Shown: piece after piece, positions 1-7,456 of the stretch
Numbering within the stretch: position 1 is the first letter of the stretch
How the letters are laid out: the number at the start of each line of letters is the position of its first letter
Assembly: GCF_001668615.1 (NCBI RefSeq)
Contig: NZ_LZMC01000062.1
Coordinates: 62,001-126,000 of the forward strand
From: Mycobacterium sp. 1274761.0
GTDB taxonomy: Bacteria; Actinomycetota; Actinomycetes; Mycobacteriales; Mycobacteriaceae
Direction: 5' to 3'
Length of the DNA: 64,000 bases
Made by a program: the position numbers and the translations under genes
The notes under the pieces: model-generated
The model's input: only the letters and a program-made list of their open reading frames with translations
Told to the model about the DNA's origin: nothing
The model's database searches: none

Positions 1-1
1 A

Positions 2-136
2 AAAGGCGGCTGGACAACACGAATACGCCACGACGGCAAAGTCGAATGGATCCCCCCACCCCACCTAGACACCGGCCAACGGCGCGTCAACGACTACCAC
101 CACCCCGAGAATTACCTCCTGCGGGAAGACGACTAG
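2..136 (+). CDS. C-terminal end of a 13E12/DUF222-type HNH endonuclease (partial)
   Basis: The window opens inside a coding frame whose last 44 residues include GWTTRIRHDGKVEWIPPPHL and end NYLLREDD before a TAG. This looks like the usual tail of mycobacterial 13E12-repeat/DUF222 proteins, which carry a C-terminal HNH nuclease domain and often end in a WIPPPHLD-like segment followed by a short charged tail. The start and the nuclease core lie outside the window. It converges with the peroxiredoxin-DUF742 gene, with only 13 bases between the two stop codons. The family assignment is by recall of the motif and the gene is only seen in part. These genes are multicopy in mycobacteria, and what they do in the cell is poorly known. 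Confidence 0.6.
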   Translation, partial: KGGWTTRIRHDGKVEWIPPPHLDTGQRRVNDYHHPENYLLREDD

Positions 137-149
137 TCACGCCGTGCCG

Positions 150-1088
150 TCAGAGTGCCCGCAAGCCGCGCAGCGTCCGGGTTATCAGTTCACGCCGTTC
201 GTCGATCGTCATCGAGTCGCCAGAAGGGGCGCGCACCCGCACGTAGCCCTTTGTCACCAGGTCACCGACCAGGAACCGCGTCGCACCCAGAGGTAAGGAC
301 AGATCAGCGGCGATCTCTGCCACCGAGCGGCCCTGCGCGCAACAGGTCAAGATCTGGTCCCGCACATCATTTCTCGGCCAAGGCGGCCGCGTCACTGACA
401 TGTTTACCGATTCGACCGGAGCCTCGAGTGGCAGCTCGACACCGGCGTCGGTACGACCCGCCGTCACTGCGTAGGGACGCACCAGCCTCGGCTCGTCGGA
501 GGGTTTCGGTTCGGTGAACCAGTCGTTGTCCTCCGCCGGTCGGCGTAAGTCGGTGCGGCCCTGCAAGAACTTCAGGGCCTGGTCGGCGTGCACCGATGCG
601 CGTAACTCATTGGAGATGACCTTGAGCACGGTGCGGTCGGTGTCGATGACGAACGTGGCCCGTCGTACCGGCAGCAGCCGAGCGACCAGGCCGCGGCGCC
701 GGGAGTGCCTGCGGCGCCGGGCTGCATCACGCGCCACGACGGAGGTACGCAGTTTGGCGAGCCGGCCTCGCCGCACCCCGAACAGCTCGCACACCACGCC
801 GTCGGCATCTGACAGCAGCGGATAGTCGAACGAGCGTTGTTGCGCGAAGTGGGCCTGCTTGTCGACGGTGTCGGTGCTGATGCCGACCCGCTGGGCGCCC
901 ACCGCGTCGAACTCACTGCGCAGGTCACGGAAATGACAAGCCTGGGCGGTGCAGATCGGCGACGACGCCAATGGAAAAAAGAACAGCACGACCGGACCGT
1001 CGGAAAGGAGAGTGGACAGTGTCCGAGGCCGACCGCTGTGGTCATACAGAGTGAAATCAGGCGCCTTGTCGCCTGCGATCATCGGCAA
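150..1088 (-). CDS. bcpB: BcpB-like peroxiredoxin fused to a DUF742 domain
   Basis: Residues 1-177 form an atypical two-Cys peroxiredoxin of the BCP/PrxQ type, which reduces peroxides. The peroxidatic Cys46 and resolving Cys51 lie in SSPICTAQACHFRDL, and the core (VGISTD, YPLLSDADG, TFVIDTDR) follows mycobacterial BcpB (Rv1608c). Two things are odd. First, an arginine-rich stretch of about 25 residues (roughly 114-138, with RRRRHSRRR) interrupts the domain where BcpB runs straight from the GVKRG-like turn to the PVKRTTFVID-like strand. Second, residues about 200-312 are a DUF742 domain (RLVRPYAVTAGRT, then a winged-helix-like region ending near GYVRVRAP). DUF742 is normally a separate protein of conservon operons, with a sensor kinase, a roadblock protein and a small GTPase; none of these is here. 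The frame is open throughout, so the fusion is read directly from the sequence. Its role is unknown. Confidence 0.85.
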   Translation of the reverse strand: MPMIAGDKAPDFTLYDHSGRPRTLSTLLSDGPVVLFFFPLASSPICTAQACHFRDLRSEFDAVGAQRVGISTDTVDKQAHFAQQRSFDYPLLSDADGVVCELFGVRRGRLAKLRTSVVARDAARRRRHSRRRGLVARLLPVRRATFVIDTDRTVLKVISNELRASVHADQALKFLQGRTDLRRPAEDNDWFTEPKPSDEPRLVRPYAVTAGRTDAGVELPLEAPVESVNMSVTRPPWPRNDVRDQILTCCAQGRSVAEIAADLSLPLGATRFLVGDLVTKGYVRVRAPSGDSMTIDERRELITRTLRGLRAL

Positions 1089-1121
1089 AGACTAACGCGG
1101 AGTCAGATAGTTCGTACACAG

Positions 1122-1502
1122 TCAGCTGCAAACCCAGCCGACGACCCGGCAGCCGGGACCGTATTGACTGCATGAGGCCAATGCCTTGCTCTGCGCGCCG
1201 GCGGCGGTGAAGTCCTGTCCCCACGCCCAGGACGTATTGGAAGACTGGGTGACCGCACCGCACGCCTTGGTGAAGGCCATGACTGCCCGGCAATCGCGTG
1301 CTTTGCAGAGGCCGATGGCCGCTCTTTGTGCCTCGACAGCCGAGTTCATGCCCTTCGAATAGCCCACCGTGCCGGCGCCGGGAGAGATCGCTATCGCTCC
1401 CCACCCCAGGGCGCTCGCGATCGGCGCTGTAATTCCGGTACCACCGAACAAACCGGCGGCCACCAGCAAGACCGCAAGCAGACGCCGGAGAGCCACCCGC
1501 AT
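1122..1502 (-). CDS. Secreted DUF4189 protein
   Basis: A 126-residue exported protein. I start it at MRVALRRLL, because a typical Sec signal peptide follows (arginines, then LAVLLVAAGLFGGTGI, ending near ASALG). The longer open frame upstream would place about 30 unrelated residues before the signal. The mature part begins WGAIAISPGAGTVGYSKG and matches the DUF4189 family, with an alternating pattern of six cysteines (GLCKARDC, KACGAV, ASCSQYGPGC, GWVC) that are probably disulfide-bonded outside the membrane. DUF4189 proteins are small exported actinobacterial and proteobacterial proteins without a firm function. The gene is divergent from the lipoprotein gene at 1630 with about 127 bases between them, which must hold both promoters. 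Confidence 0.8.
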   Translation of the reverse strand: MRVALRRLLAVLLVAAGLFGGTGITAPIASALGWGAIAISPGAGTVGYSKGMNSAVEAQRAAIGLCKARDCRAVMAFTKACGAVTQSSNTSWAWGQDFTAAGAQSKALASCSQYGPGCRVVGWVCS

Positions 1503-1629
1503 GAAAGCGCATCTTATTCTTCCCGGGCTTGCTGAGCGGGTGGACACGCCGCAGTGGAGGCTCGCCGGACTAAGCGGCGCACTTGGCATATCGCCACAGC
1601 GAGCGTCCCCGATCCGTCAATATGAACTT

Positions 1630-2322
1630 ATGCGCCTCATGGCCGCGCTCGCCGTTGCTGGCGTCTGCATCCTCGCCGCGGGGTGCAGCGGTGGCACCGA
1701 CGACGCCAGCAAAACGTCGACTACCACATCCACTACCACAACGAAGCCTCCGCCACCCGTGCAAGAGGCGGCGCTGAACGATTTGTTGCTGCCCCCCGAG
1801 CAGATCAACGCCGCCATGGGGGCGACAGACATGGTGGTCACGAAGACCCAAGACGCAATGTCGGACGACAGCGCGACGATGGAGCCAAAGGAGTGCCTCG
1901 CGGTCGACGGCGCGTTGCAGGCCGTGGTCTATGGCGGCAGCGATTTCAGCACCGTGCGCGGTCAGACCCTGACGGACGGCGACAACTTCGCGCACTACGC
2001 CCTTCAGGCGGTGGTGTTATTTCCAGGCGCCAAACTGGCCAACGCGTTCTTCACCGCCTCCACACAGCAGTGGCCGGCCTGCCACCAATACACCCACTTG
2101 CAGACCGGCACCCACTGGACCGTCGGGCCCGTAAACAACGCCTCCGGCATGCTGAGCAGCTCTGCGACCCAACAGGACGCCAAGGCTCCCGGCTGGGGCT
2201 GCGGACGTGCGCTGGCGATCAGAAACAATGTCGTGATCGACATCAACACCTGCAGCGCTAATCCTGGCGACTCAGCGGTCAATATGGCCAACCAGATCGC
2301 CGCCAAAGTGCCCATACGGTAA
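1630..2322 (+). CDS. Lipoprotein with a PknH-type extracellular sensor domain
   Basis: A 230-residue lipoprotein. Translation from the ATG at 1630 gives a short hydrophobic leader ending in the lipobox LAAG-Cys19, followed by a Ser/Thr/Pro linker (TSTTTSTTTTKPPPP) that would span the cell wall. The rest (about residues 48-230) resembles the PknH C-terminal sensor domain: it has four cysteines in the usual places (KECLAV, PACHQY, GWGCGRAL, INTCSAN) and a conserved TVRGQTLTDGDN-like strand. In mycobacteria such domains occur on kinase PknH and on free lipoproteins, where they are thought to bind an unknown extracellular ligand. The open frame continues upstream to 1369, but that would antisense-overlap the DUF4189 gene and put about 87 residues before the signal, so the later start is preferred. 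Confidence 0.85.
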   Translation: MRLMAALAVAGVCILAAGCSGGTDDASKTSTTTSTTTTKPPPPVQEAALNDLLLPPEQINAAMGATDMVVTKTQDAMSDDSATMEPKECLAVDGALQAVVYGGSDFSTVRGQTLTDGDNFAHYALQAVVLFPGAKLANAFFTASTQQWPACHQYTHLQTGTHWTVGPVNNASGMLSSSATQQDAKAPGWGCGRALAIRNNVVIDINTCSANPGDSAVNMANQIAAKVPIR

Positions 2323-2345
2323 GAGAATTGGCTCGACCGCCTTGT

Positions 2346-2774
2346 CTAGCCGTATTCGAGGTAGTGCCGTATTTCTTCCACGGCCGCTTCCAGGGTGCGG
2401 GACGCGATCCCGCGTCCGATGAATTCGATGAACCATGCGGTCACCAAACTGGCCAGCGAGTACGTCAAAGTAAGACTCAGACGGCTACCGTCGCCATCCT
2501 CTTCAACCAGCGCCTCGAACGAATGCCGGGTTCCGCGCAGGGAATGCCACGCCAGCCGTCGCGGCTGGGTCGTCGCCAGGATTCGACCACCGAGGAAGAT
2601 GGTGCCGCTTTGCATGAAGATGTCCCACAGCTCGCCGTCGCTGGTATCGCTGATGAACTGACAGCGTTTGAACGTCGAAACCTTCGGGACCAGTTCGTGC
2701 ATGTCGGTGATGAACAGGCTTACATCGTCGGCATTACGGCGTATTCGTCGTGTCACCGAGACCGTTTGGGTCAT
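2346..2774 (-). CDS. SRPBCC (polyketide cyclase/START-like) protein
   Basis: A 142-residue single-domain protein that starts TQTVSVTRRI and continues into the beta-strand/helix order typical of the SRPBCC fold. This fold forms a deep hydrophobic pocket used for lipid or polyketide binding. No catalytic residues can be assigned. It lies only 3 bases downstream of the acyltransferase gene on the same strand, so the two are almost certainly co-transcribed, and a role in handling a lipid made or used by the acyltransferase is a reasonable inference. It converges with the lipoprotein gene, with 23 bases between stops and no obvious hairpin there. Confidence 0.75.
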   Translation of the reverse strand: MTQTVSVTRRIRRNADDVSLFITDMHELVPKVSTFKRCQFISDTSDGELWDIFMQSGTIFLGGRILATTQPRRLAWHSLRGTRHSFEALVEEDGDGSRLSLTLTYSLASLVTAWFIEFIGRGIASRTLEAAVEEIRHYLEYG

Positions 2775-2777
2775 GCG

Positions 2778-3587
2778 TCACCTGACCATCGGGACGACGG
2801 TGCGACTTGCCAGCGATGAAAGGCCGACCTGCATAACGCTTTCAACGTAGCCATAGGCGTGATCCCAGTCGGGCTCCGCTCCGAACTGCTCACGTACGTC
2901 GATCGGATCGAGCACCTGCATGCGAATTTTGGCGGGCAATGGAAAGTGCGGAAGCGGAAGCGGCGTTAATCCCCACGGCACACTCACTGACAACGGCAGG
3001 CTTTTGACTCGCAGTAACTTGTCGAGTCGCAGCGCCTTTGCGGTTCGGCGCCCATCGTTGAGGACGAACAGTGTGTCATGACCTCCGGTAGCTACGACGG
3101 GAACGATTTTGACGCCGCTGCGGTGGGCGAGCCGCAGGAATCCCTTGCGGCGGGAAAGGACGATCTTGTGCCGGTCCCGCCACGGCCGGAGCGCCTCTAC
3201 GTCACCGCCCGGATAGACCAGGGCTGATCCGCCGCTGTTGAAGATTGTTTCGGCGAGTGGGTTGTCGGCGGCGACGACGCCCAGCTTGCGCGTCATCGGA
3301 CCAACGAGCGGCGTCTTGGTGATGGTGTCATGTGCTAACGCATACAGCGGTCGCCCTTCCACAGTGAAGTAGGTGTTGTAGGCGAGCAGAAAGACGAACG
3401 TGTCTGGGGTCGCCCCGCCACCGCTGTGGTTACCGACGAACAGGACGGGTTCGTCAGGCACCTTCTCGAAGCCCTCCACCTCGGCGCGGAACCACACCGT
3501 CGCTGCAAACCAGAATGTGGGCAGTACGTTACGGATGAACTCGGGGTCGCGTCCGCGAAGAGCCTCCGGAAGCTGATCTTTATCCAC
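2778..3587 (-). CDS. Lysophospholipid acyltransferase-like protein (PlsC family)
   Basis: A 269-residue acyltransferase-family protein. The acyltransferase motif I is seen as FVGNHSGGGATPD, where the His and the downstream Asp fill the places of the HX4D catalytic pair with a slightly longer spacing. Motif III-like YPGGDVEALRPW follows, and then VKIVPVVATGGHDT. This arrangement is seen in a group of actinobacterial and eukaryotic DGAT/PlsC-like proteins that acylate glycerolipids or related alcohols with acyl-CoA at the membrane. It is followed after 3 bases by the SRPBCC gene. The exact acceptor cannot be told from sequence. Confidence 0.8.
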   Translation of the reverse strand: MDKDQLPEALRGRDPEFIRNVLPTFWFAATVWFRAEVEGFEKVPDEPVLFVGNHSGGGATPDTFVFLLAYNTYFTVEGRPLYALAHDTITKTPLVGPMTRKLGVVAADNPLAETIFNSGGSALVYPGGDVEALRPWRDRHKIVLSRRKGFLRLAHRSGVKIVPVVATGGHDTLFVLNDGRRTAKALRLDKLLRVKSLPLSVSVPWGLTPLPLPHFPLPAKIRMQVLDPIDVREQFGAEPDWDHAYGYVESVMQVGLSSLASRTVVPMVR

Positions 3588-3655
3588 GTCAGCACGATTA
3601 ACCGGAAGGTGGTGTTCTCAACCACACCGTCAGCGATCCGGTCAAGTTGGCGCCT

Positions 3656-4309
3656 TTAGTGACGTCGCAACGTTTCCCAGTCGTGCTCCGTTCCAAGCTC
3701 GGCAATGAGACGCGAAGTCCGTTCGCGCATAACCAATGTCAGACCGATGCCGATTACGGCAGCCGCCACGAGCGCGATCCACGAGAACCGGGAAAGCCAC
3801 CGTTCGGCGGCAATACCCGCGTAATAGACGACGGCTGTGGTGCCGCCGGCCCACACCACCGCGCCACTTGCGTTTGCGGCGAGGAAGCGCGCGTACCGCA
3901 TCTTCAGGGCCCCGGCCAGTGGGCCTGCAAAGATCCGCAACAGCGCGATGAAGCGACCGAAGAACACCGCCCACACGCCCCATTTGCGGAAGAGATCCCT
4001 GGCCAGCGCCACGTGTCCTGGCCCGAAGTGCTTGGGAAAACGATTTCCGAGGCGTTCGAACAATGACATCCCAAATCGACGTCCAATCGAGTATCCGATG
4101 GTGTCGCCGATGATGGCTCCGATGGTCGCGGCTGTCGCGACTGCCAGCGCGTTGATGTCAAGAGTGTGACGCGAAGACAGCAGGGCGGCGCTGACCAGAG
4201 CTATCTCGCCCGGCAGCGGTATGCCGAGGCTCTCGAGGCCGATGACCGTCCCGACAACGAGATACACCGCCATCGGCGGGATTGTCTGTAGGAAAGCATC
4301 GACGTTCAT
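3656..4309 (-). CDS. DedA/VTT-family membrane protein
   Basis: A 217-residue polytopic membrane protein. It has the DedA hallmarks: an amphipathic N-terminus, the ESLGIPLPGEIAL re-entrant segment, a GDTIGYSIGRRFG stretch, the FFGRFIALLRIFAGPLAG motif with its conserved arginines, and a C-terminal hydrophobic helix followed by a charged tail. DedA proteins are implicated in lipid scrambling/flipping and membrane-potential maintenance, including recycling of undecaprenyl phosphate and phosphatidylethanolamine in other bacteria. The downstream acyltransferase starts 68 bases away on the same strand, which fits a shared membrane-lipid theme without proving it. Confidence 0.9.
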   Translation of the reverse strand: MNVDAFLQTIPPMAVYLVVGTVIGLESLGIPLPGEIALVSAALLSSRHTLDINALAVATAATIGAIIGDTIGYSIGRRFGMSLFERLGNRFPKHFGPGHVALARDLFRKWGVWAVFFGRFIALLRIFAGPLAGALKMRYARFLAANASGAVVWAGGTTAVVYYAGIAAERWLSRFSWIALVAAAVIGIGLTLVMRERTSRLIAELGTEHDWETLRRH

Positions 4310-4397
4310 GCGGTCAACAATGCCATTGAGCGAGGTGTCACAAGCCTGAGCGTGCCTCCAACATGGCTGCTCATTTTGGGCGCCGGACGGAATTAAT

Positions 4398-4426
4398 TTG
4401 ACACATTCGATAAATTAGCCGACTAT
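4398..4426 (+). promoter_or_regulatory. Candidate sigma-70-type promoter
   Basis: A perfect TTGACA at 4398-4403 lies in an A+T-rich patch, 17 bases ahead of GACTAT, a poor -10 match. It points towards the gene starting at 4472. The A+T-rich patch is unusual for the surrounding sequence, but the weak -10 keeps this tentative. Confidence 0.3.
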
Positions 4427-4471
4427 CTGAAATGCATTCACTGAACTGCGGCCGGTGATACGTTTCCACGC

Positions 4472-4960
4472 GTGGACGACCCTGCCTGTCAGGATTCCGC
4501 CGCATTGGCCATTTCCAGAGAAATGCTGGCGGCGGCTGTCCAGCAACTCGCCGATATCGACGTGCAGAAACCGGTGCTCGAGTCGCTGCTAGACGCTCAC
4601 ATGGCAGTGATCAGAGATATCGGCGCCGGCATGGGTACGGTCACCTTTGAAGAAATGAAATTCATGGGCAAGGCCATTTGGTCGTCGACCGAACTGCAAC
4701 AGCGGATAGCCGCTCAGCGCGCTGAAATTCTTTCCCCTGTCCTCGCCGACCGCCTGGGAACGTCGAAAACGGATCGACGCGTGCAATACGTCATCAAGCT
4801 GTGGTCGGCCGTCCTGGCCGCAACATATTTCGGTGTGCTCGACCGACGCGGCAACTACAAGCCGGGGATCGAGCTCGAGACGCCCACGGACTTCCACGAC
4901 AGACTGGCCGAGGCCTATCGCATCGTCGTCGGCCGCCCCACGACTGACCGCGACGAATAG
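4472..4960 (+). CDS. Small helical protein resembling a TetR C-terminal domain without HTH
   Basis: A 162-residue, largely helical protein. The stretch TELQQRIAAQRAEILSPVLA followed by DRLG and then LWSAVLAATYFGVLD resembles the ligand-binding C-terminal domain of mycobacterial TetR regulators, where a similar RIAERLG-helix-AAAALGA pattern is common. No helix-turn-helix precedes it: the frame is closed by a TGA at 4442-4444 and only 10 codons separate that stop from the GTG start used here. It could be a regulator that has lost its DNA-binding half, or an independent ligand-binding protein. Function unknown. Confidence 0.55.
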   Translation: MDDPACQDSAALAISREMLAAAVQQLADIDVQKPVLESLLDAHMAVIRDIGAGMGTVTFEEMKFMGKAIWSSTELQQRIAAQRAEILSPVLADRLGTSKTDRRVQYVIKLWSAVLAATYFGVLDRRGNYKPGIELETPTDFHDRLAEAYRIVVGRPTTDRDE

Positions 4961-4963
4961 CAC

Positions 4964-5215
4964 TCAGTCGCTGAGTGCGACGTCATCGTCGTCGACGAAT
5001 ACCAGGGTGCCGTCGGTGAGTTGGACGGCCCATCGTCGCGCCGCGTCCACAATCTTGTGGTCCCCGATAGCCACGGCCTCACCGGAAATGTCTCCGAAGT
5101 CGTCGACCACAATTCCGCGCACCTCACGGGAAGTGCCCGGGTACACCCGCACGGCCGCATCGACTTTGATCCCATCAGAATCGTCGGTCGTCGCTTCATC
5201 CGAGAATTGCGTCAT
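4964..5215 (-). CDS. Conserved-looking small hypothetical protein
   Basis: An 83-residue acidic protein. I start it at the ATG at 5215, which has GGGGA 4 bases upstream; a TTG seven codons further up is possible but lacks a ribosome site. The sequence alternates short strands (DAAVRVYPGTSREVRGIVV, then VQLTDGTLVFVDDDDVAL) and looks like a small beta-barrel. No catalytic motif is visible and I do not recognise a named family. It converges tightly with the TetR_C-like gene (3 bases between stops). Confidence 0.55.
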   Translation of the reverse strand: MTQFSDEATTDDSDGIKVDAAVRVYPGTSREVRGIVVDDFGDISGEAVAIGDHKIVDAARRWAVQLTDGTLVFVDDDDVALSD

Positions 5216-5286
5216 CGGTCCCCATTTTCTCCCCAACCACTTTCCGTGGCGTCAATTCTTACACCGTTTTGCAGGCGAACGCGTCG

Positions 5287-5409
5287 TTAATCGTCGGCAT
5301 CGGGTAGCCCCTCGGGCGGAGGGGTCGAATAGGCCGGAGACGCCGGCGGTACATCGGTGTCCGAGGGCGCCGGGTCGTTCGGCGCCTCGTCGGGTTCGGG
5401 TGTCGTCAT
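5287..5409 (-). CDS. Possible 40-residue Pro/Asp-rich small protein
   Basis: An open frame starting ATG at 5409 encodes MTTPEPDEAPNDPAP and ends EGLPDADD-TAA. It is extremely rich in proline, aspartate and alanine and would be disordered. It fills an otherwise empty gap between two minus-strand genes, which is the reason to list it. There is no clear Shine-Dalgarno sequence. It may be a real small protein or chance. Confidence 0.3.
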   Translation of the reverse strand: MTTPEPDEAPNDPAPSDTDVPPASPAYSTPPPEGLPDADD

Positions 5410-5460
5410 GAGATCTGCAAATACCCCGTTTGACGTCGGCTAATCACATTGAGCGCGTCG

Positions 5461-6678
5461 TCACTGCGCGTAGGCAGGCGGTCCCTGTATATCGGGTGCC
5501 GCCGCGGCGAGCAGGGCGGCACGGTCGCCGTCGAGCGGAGGATAGATGCGCTCGCCATTGATCACCCGCTTGGTCGCCTTGGCCTCCGCGCCGCGGCTGA
5601 CGACCCTGCGGTCCCAGCCCTCGGTGTACACCGCACCCGCCGGGCCGAGATCGAGCACGGTGACATACCAAGGAATCCGCAACGACATCATCGGCGTACC
5701 TAATAGGTCTGCGATCACGTTGTAGCCGGCGTATCGGCCCATTGGCCTGCCGTGCTGACACGACATCACAGAGAGGTGGTCGTCATCCATTTTCGCCGCC
5801 GCGACGTCACCCGCCGCGAACACGCCGTCGACTCCTTCGACGCGCAGGTAATCGTCGACGAACAGCCGGCCGAGTCGGTCGACGGGAACGCCGAGCCGGG
5901 CGGTGAGCGGGTTCGCGCGCATCCCCGCACACCACACGATGGTCGCCGCGGGGATGACCGCACCATCGGAGAGCGTCACGCCTTGCGCGTCGACGGATGT
6001 CACGCCCACACCGGTGATCGTCTGTACCCCGTTGTCGGCCAATGCGTGCTCGATGACGGGCCGAGCTGACGCGCCCATGTCCGACCCGATGTGCGGGTTA
6101 CGGTCGACGAGGATCACCCGCGGCGTGGTGCCTGGTCCCAGCGCGTCCGACAGCCGTGTGGGTAGTTCGCAGGCGGTCTCGATGCCGGTGAGGCCCGCGC
6201 CTATGACGACGGCCGCCCCGGTCGTGGAGTCCGCCGCGCGGCTTGCCAGGTTGTGAATGTGGTTCTGCAGCTCGACCGCGGCGTCGTAAGTGTCGACGTC
6301 GAAGCCGAATTCCGCCAGACCGGGTATATCTGGCCTGACGACTGTGCTGCCGACCGCGAGAACGAGGCGGTCGTACCCATGCTTCGCTCCGTCGGCCGTC
6401 GTCACCGTCGCAGCGTCGGCATCGATCTCGGTGACATGAGCGGTGATGTGCTCAACGCCGACCGGATCGAGCAACTGTCGCAACGGGATTCGGCACGCCG
6501 TGAGGTCGGCTTCATAGTTACGGACGCGGATGTCGTGGTACGGCTGTGGACTGACGACGGTGATCCCGACATCGGTACGCGTGCCGCCGAGCTCGTCGAG
6601 CCGCCGGGCGGCGCCGAGCGCGGCCCACAGCCCGGCGAAGCCGGACCCAGCTACGAGGACGCGCTTGGCAGACGGCAT
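5461..6678 (-). CDS. NDH-2-like NAD(P)H/FAD oxidoreductase
   Basis: A 405-residue flavoprotein of the type II NADH dehydrogenase/ferredoxin-reductase-like family. The FAD-binding Rossmann motif is at the N-terminus (VLVAGSGFAGLWAA), the NAD-binding motif in the middle (VVIGAGLTGIETACEL), and the FAD ribityl-binding GDVA motif follows GVDGVFAAGDVA near residue 300. There is no CxxxxC redox-active disulfide, so it is not a dihydrolipoamide dehydrogenase (E3). The start at MPSAKRVLVAGSG removes 61 low-complexity residues that precede the fold. It lies 52 bases downstream of the SDR gene on the same strand, at the end of the E1/lipoyl/ACP/KAS operon, and may supply or drain electrons for it. The electron acceptor (quinone or other) is not evident. 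Confidence 0.85.
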   Translation of the reverse strand: MPSAKRVLVAGSGFAGLWAALGAARRLDELGGTRTDVGITVVSPQPYHDIRVRNYEADLTACRIPLRQLLDPVGVEHITAHVTEIDADAATVTTADGAKHGYDRLVLAVGSTVVRPDIPGLAEFGFDVDTYDAAVELQNHIHNLASRAADSTTGAAVVIGAGLTGIETACELPTRLSDALGPGTTPRVILVDRNPHIGSDMGASARPVIEHALADNGVQTITGVGVTSVDAQGVTLSDGAVIPAATIVWCAGMRANPLTARLGVPVDRLGRLFVDDYLRVEGVDGVFAAGDVAAAKMDDDHLSVMSCQHGRPMGRYAGYNVIADLLGTPMMSLRIPWYVTVLDLGPAGAVYTEGWDRRVVSRGAEAKATKRVINGERIYPPLDGDRAALLAAAAPDIQGPPAYAQ

Positions 6679-6730
6679 CGACCTATCGTCACGCCTCGGA
6701 CGCTGGCGTGACAAGCGCCATGAGTCGGTG

Positions 6731-7456
6731 CTAGTTGAAGTAGTCGGGGCCGCCGACGTAAACCGTGTCGCCGTTGTCGTGCGGTTCCTGCGTGGCGCCG
6801 ACGATCGCATCGGCGAACTCCGCTGTGGTCGGCAGCCCGCCGCTGGCGCGCCTGCGTGCATCGATCGCCGTCGGATCCCGTCGCTCGAACAGGCGCACCA
6901 TTGTGCTTCCTTCGAGCATGTCGCCCGACACGATGACCAAGGTCAGGCCCGCCGCCGTGAACGCCGGAATCATGTCGTGCAGCGCTTTCTCCCCGGCGTG
7001 CTTGCTCTCCGCTATCGGAACATAGTCGCGCGGCACGGGTTTGCGACCGTAGAAATGCGCCAGATGGCTGGTGACGAACACGATGCGACCGCCGGCCGGC
7101 ATCAACGGCAGCGCCAGTCGCGCCAGCCCGACTTGCGCGTCACAGTTGAGCCGCATCGGATAGGCTGGGTCAGCGCTGAGCTCCAAGCCGCCGGATGCGT
7201 TGAGCACCAACGCATTCAGGTTACCAATTTCTTTGATGGCGTCGAGCATCGACTTCGTCGCGTCTTCGTCGGTGATGTCGGCTCCGATGGCGTCGGCCGT
7301 TCCGCCGTTCGCCCGGACGGCTTCCACGACCGCTGCAGCCCGTTTCGCCTTCTCCCGATAATTCACCAGCACGTGGTGGCGGGGGTCGGCGAGCCGCACC
7401 GCGACCTCCGCGCCGACACCGCGGGAGGCGCCCGTGACCAGGACGACCCTGGTCAC
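6731..7456 (-). CDS. Divergent SDR lacking the usual catalytic Tyr position
   Basis: A 241-residue short-chain dehydrogenase/reductase. The nucleotide-binding TGASRGVG (8-15), the LNASGG at about 85-90 and the catalytic-type Ser130 and Lys152 are present. However, the residue four before Lys152 is Ile148, where SDRs have Tyr. The nearest tyrosine is Tyr145, seven before, in DYVPIAESKHAGE. This variant active site with ESKHAGE occurs in some actinobacterial SDRs, so the protein may be a real enzyme with an altered proton relay. It ends the tightly coupled set starting at E1 alpha and overlaps the KAS III gene by 4 bases (ATGA type). By context it may reduce a 3-oxo or aldehyde group on an ACP-bound product. 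Confidence 0.8.
   Translation of the reverse strand: MTRVVLVTGASRGVGAEVAVRLADPRHHVLVNYREKAKRAAAVVEAVRANGGTADAIGADITDEDATKSMLDAIKEIGNLNALVLNASGGLELSADPAYPMRLNCDAQVGLARLALPLMPAGGRIVFVTSHLAHFYGRKPVPRDYVPIAESKHAGEKALHDMIPAFTAAGLTLVIVSGDMLEGSTMVRLFERRDPTAIDARRRASGGLPTTAEFADAIVGATQEPHDNGDTVYVGGPDYFN

Noticed and set aside
692..721. Repeated GCGGCGCCGGG as a possible repeat element
   Set aside because: Two copies inside one coding loop; explained as local duplication coding for arginines, not a mobile or CRISPR-type repeat.
6679..6861. N-terminal extension of the NDH-2-like protein
   Set aside because: Sixty-one Ser/Thr/Arg-rich residues precede the Rossmann start and overlap the SDR gene; there is no signal or targeting pattern.
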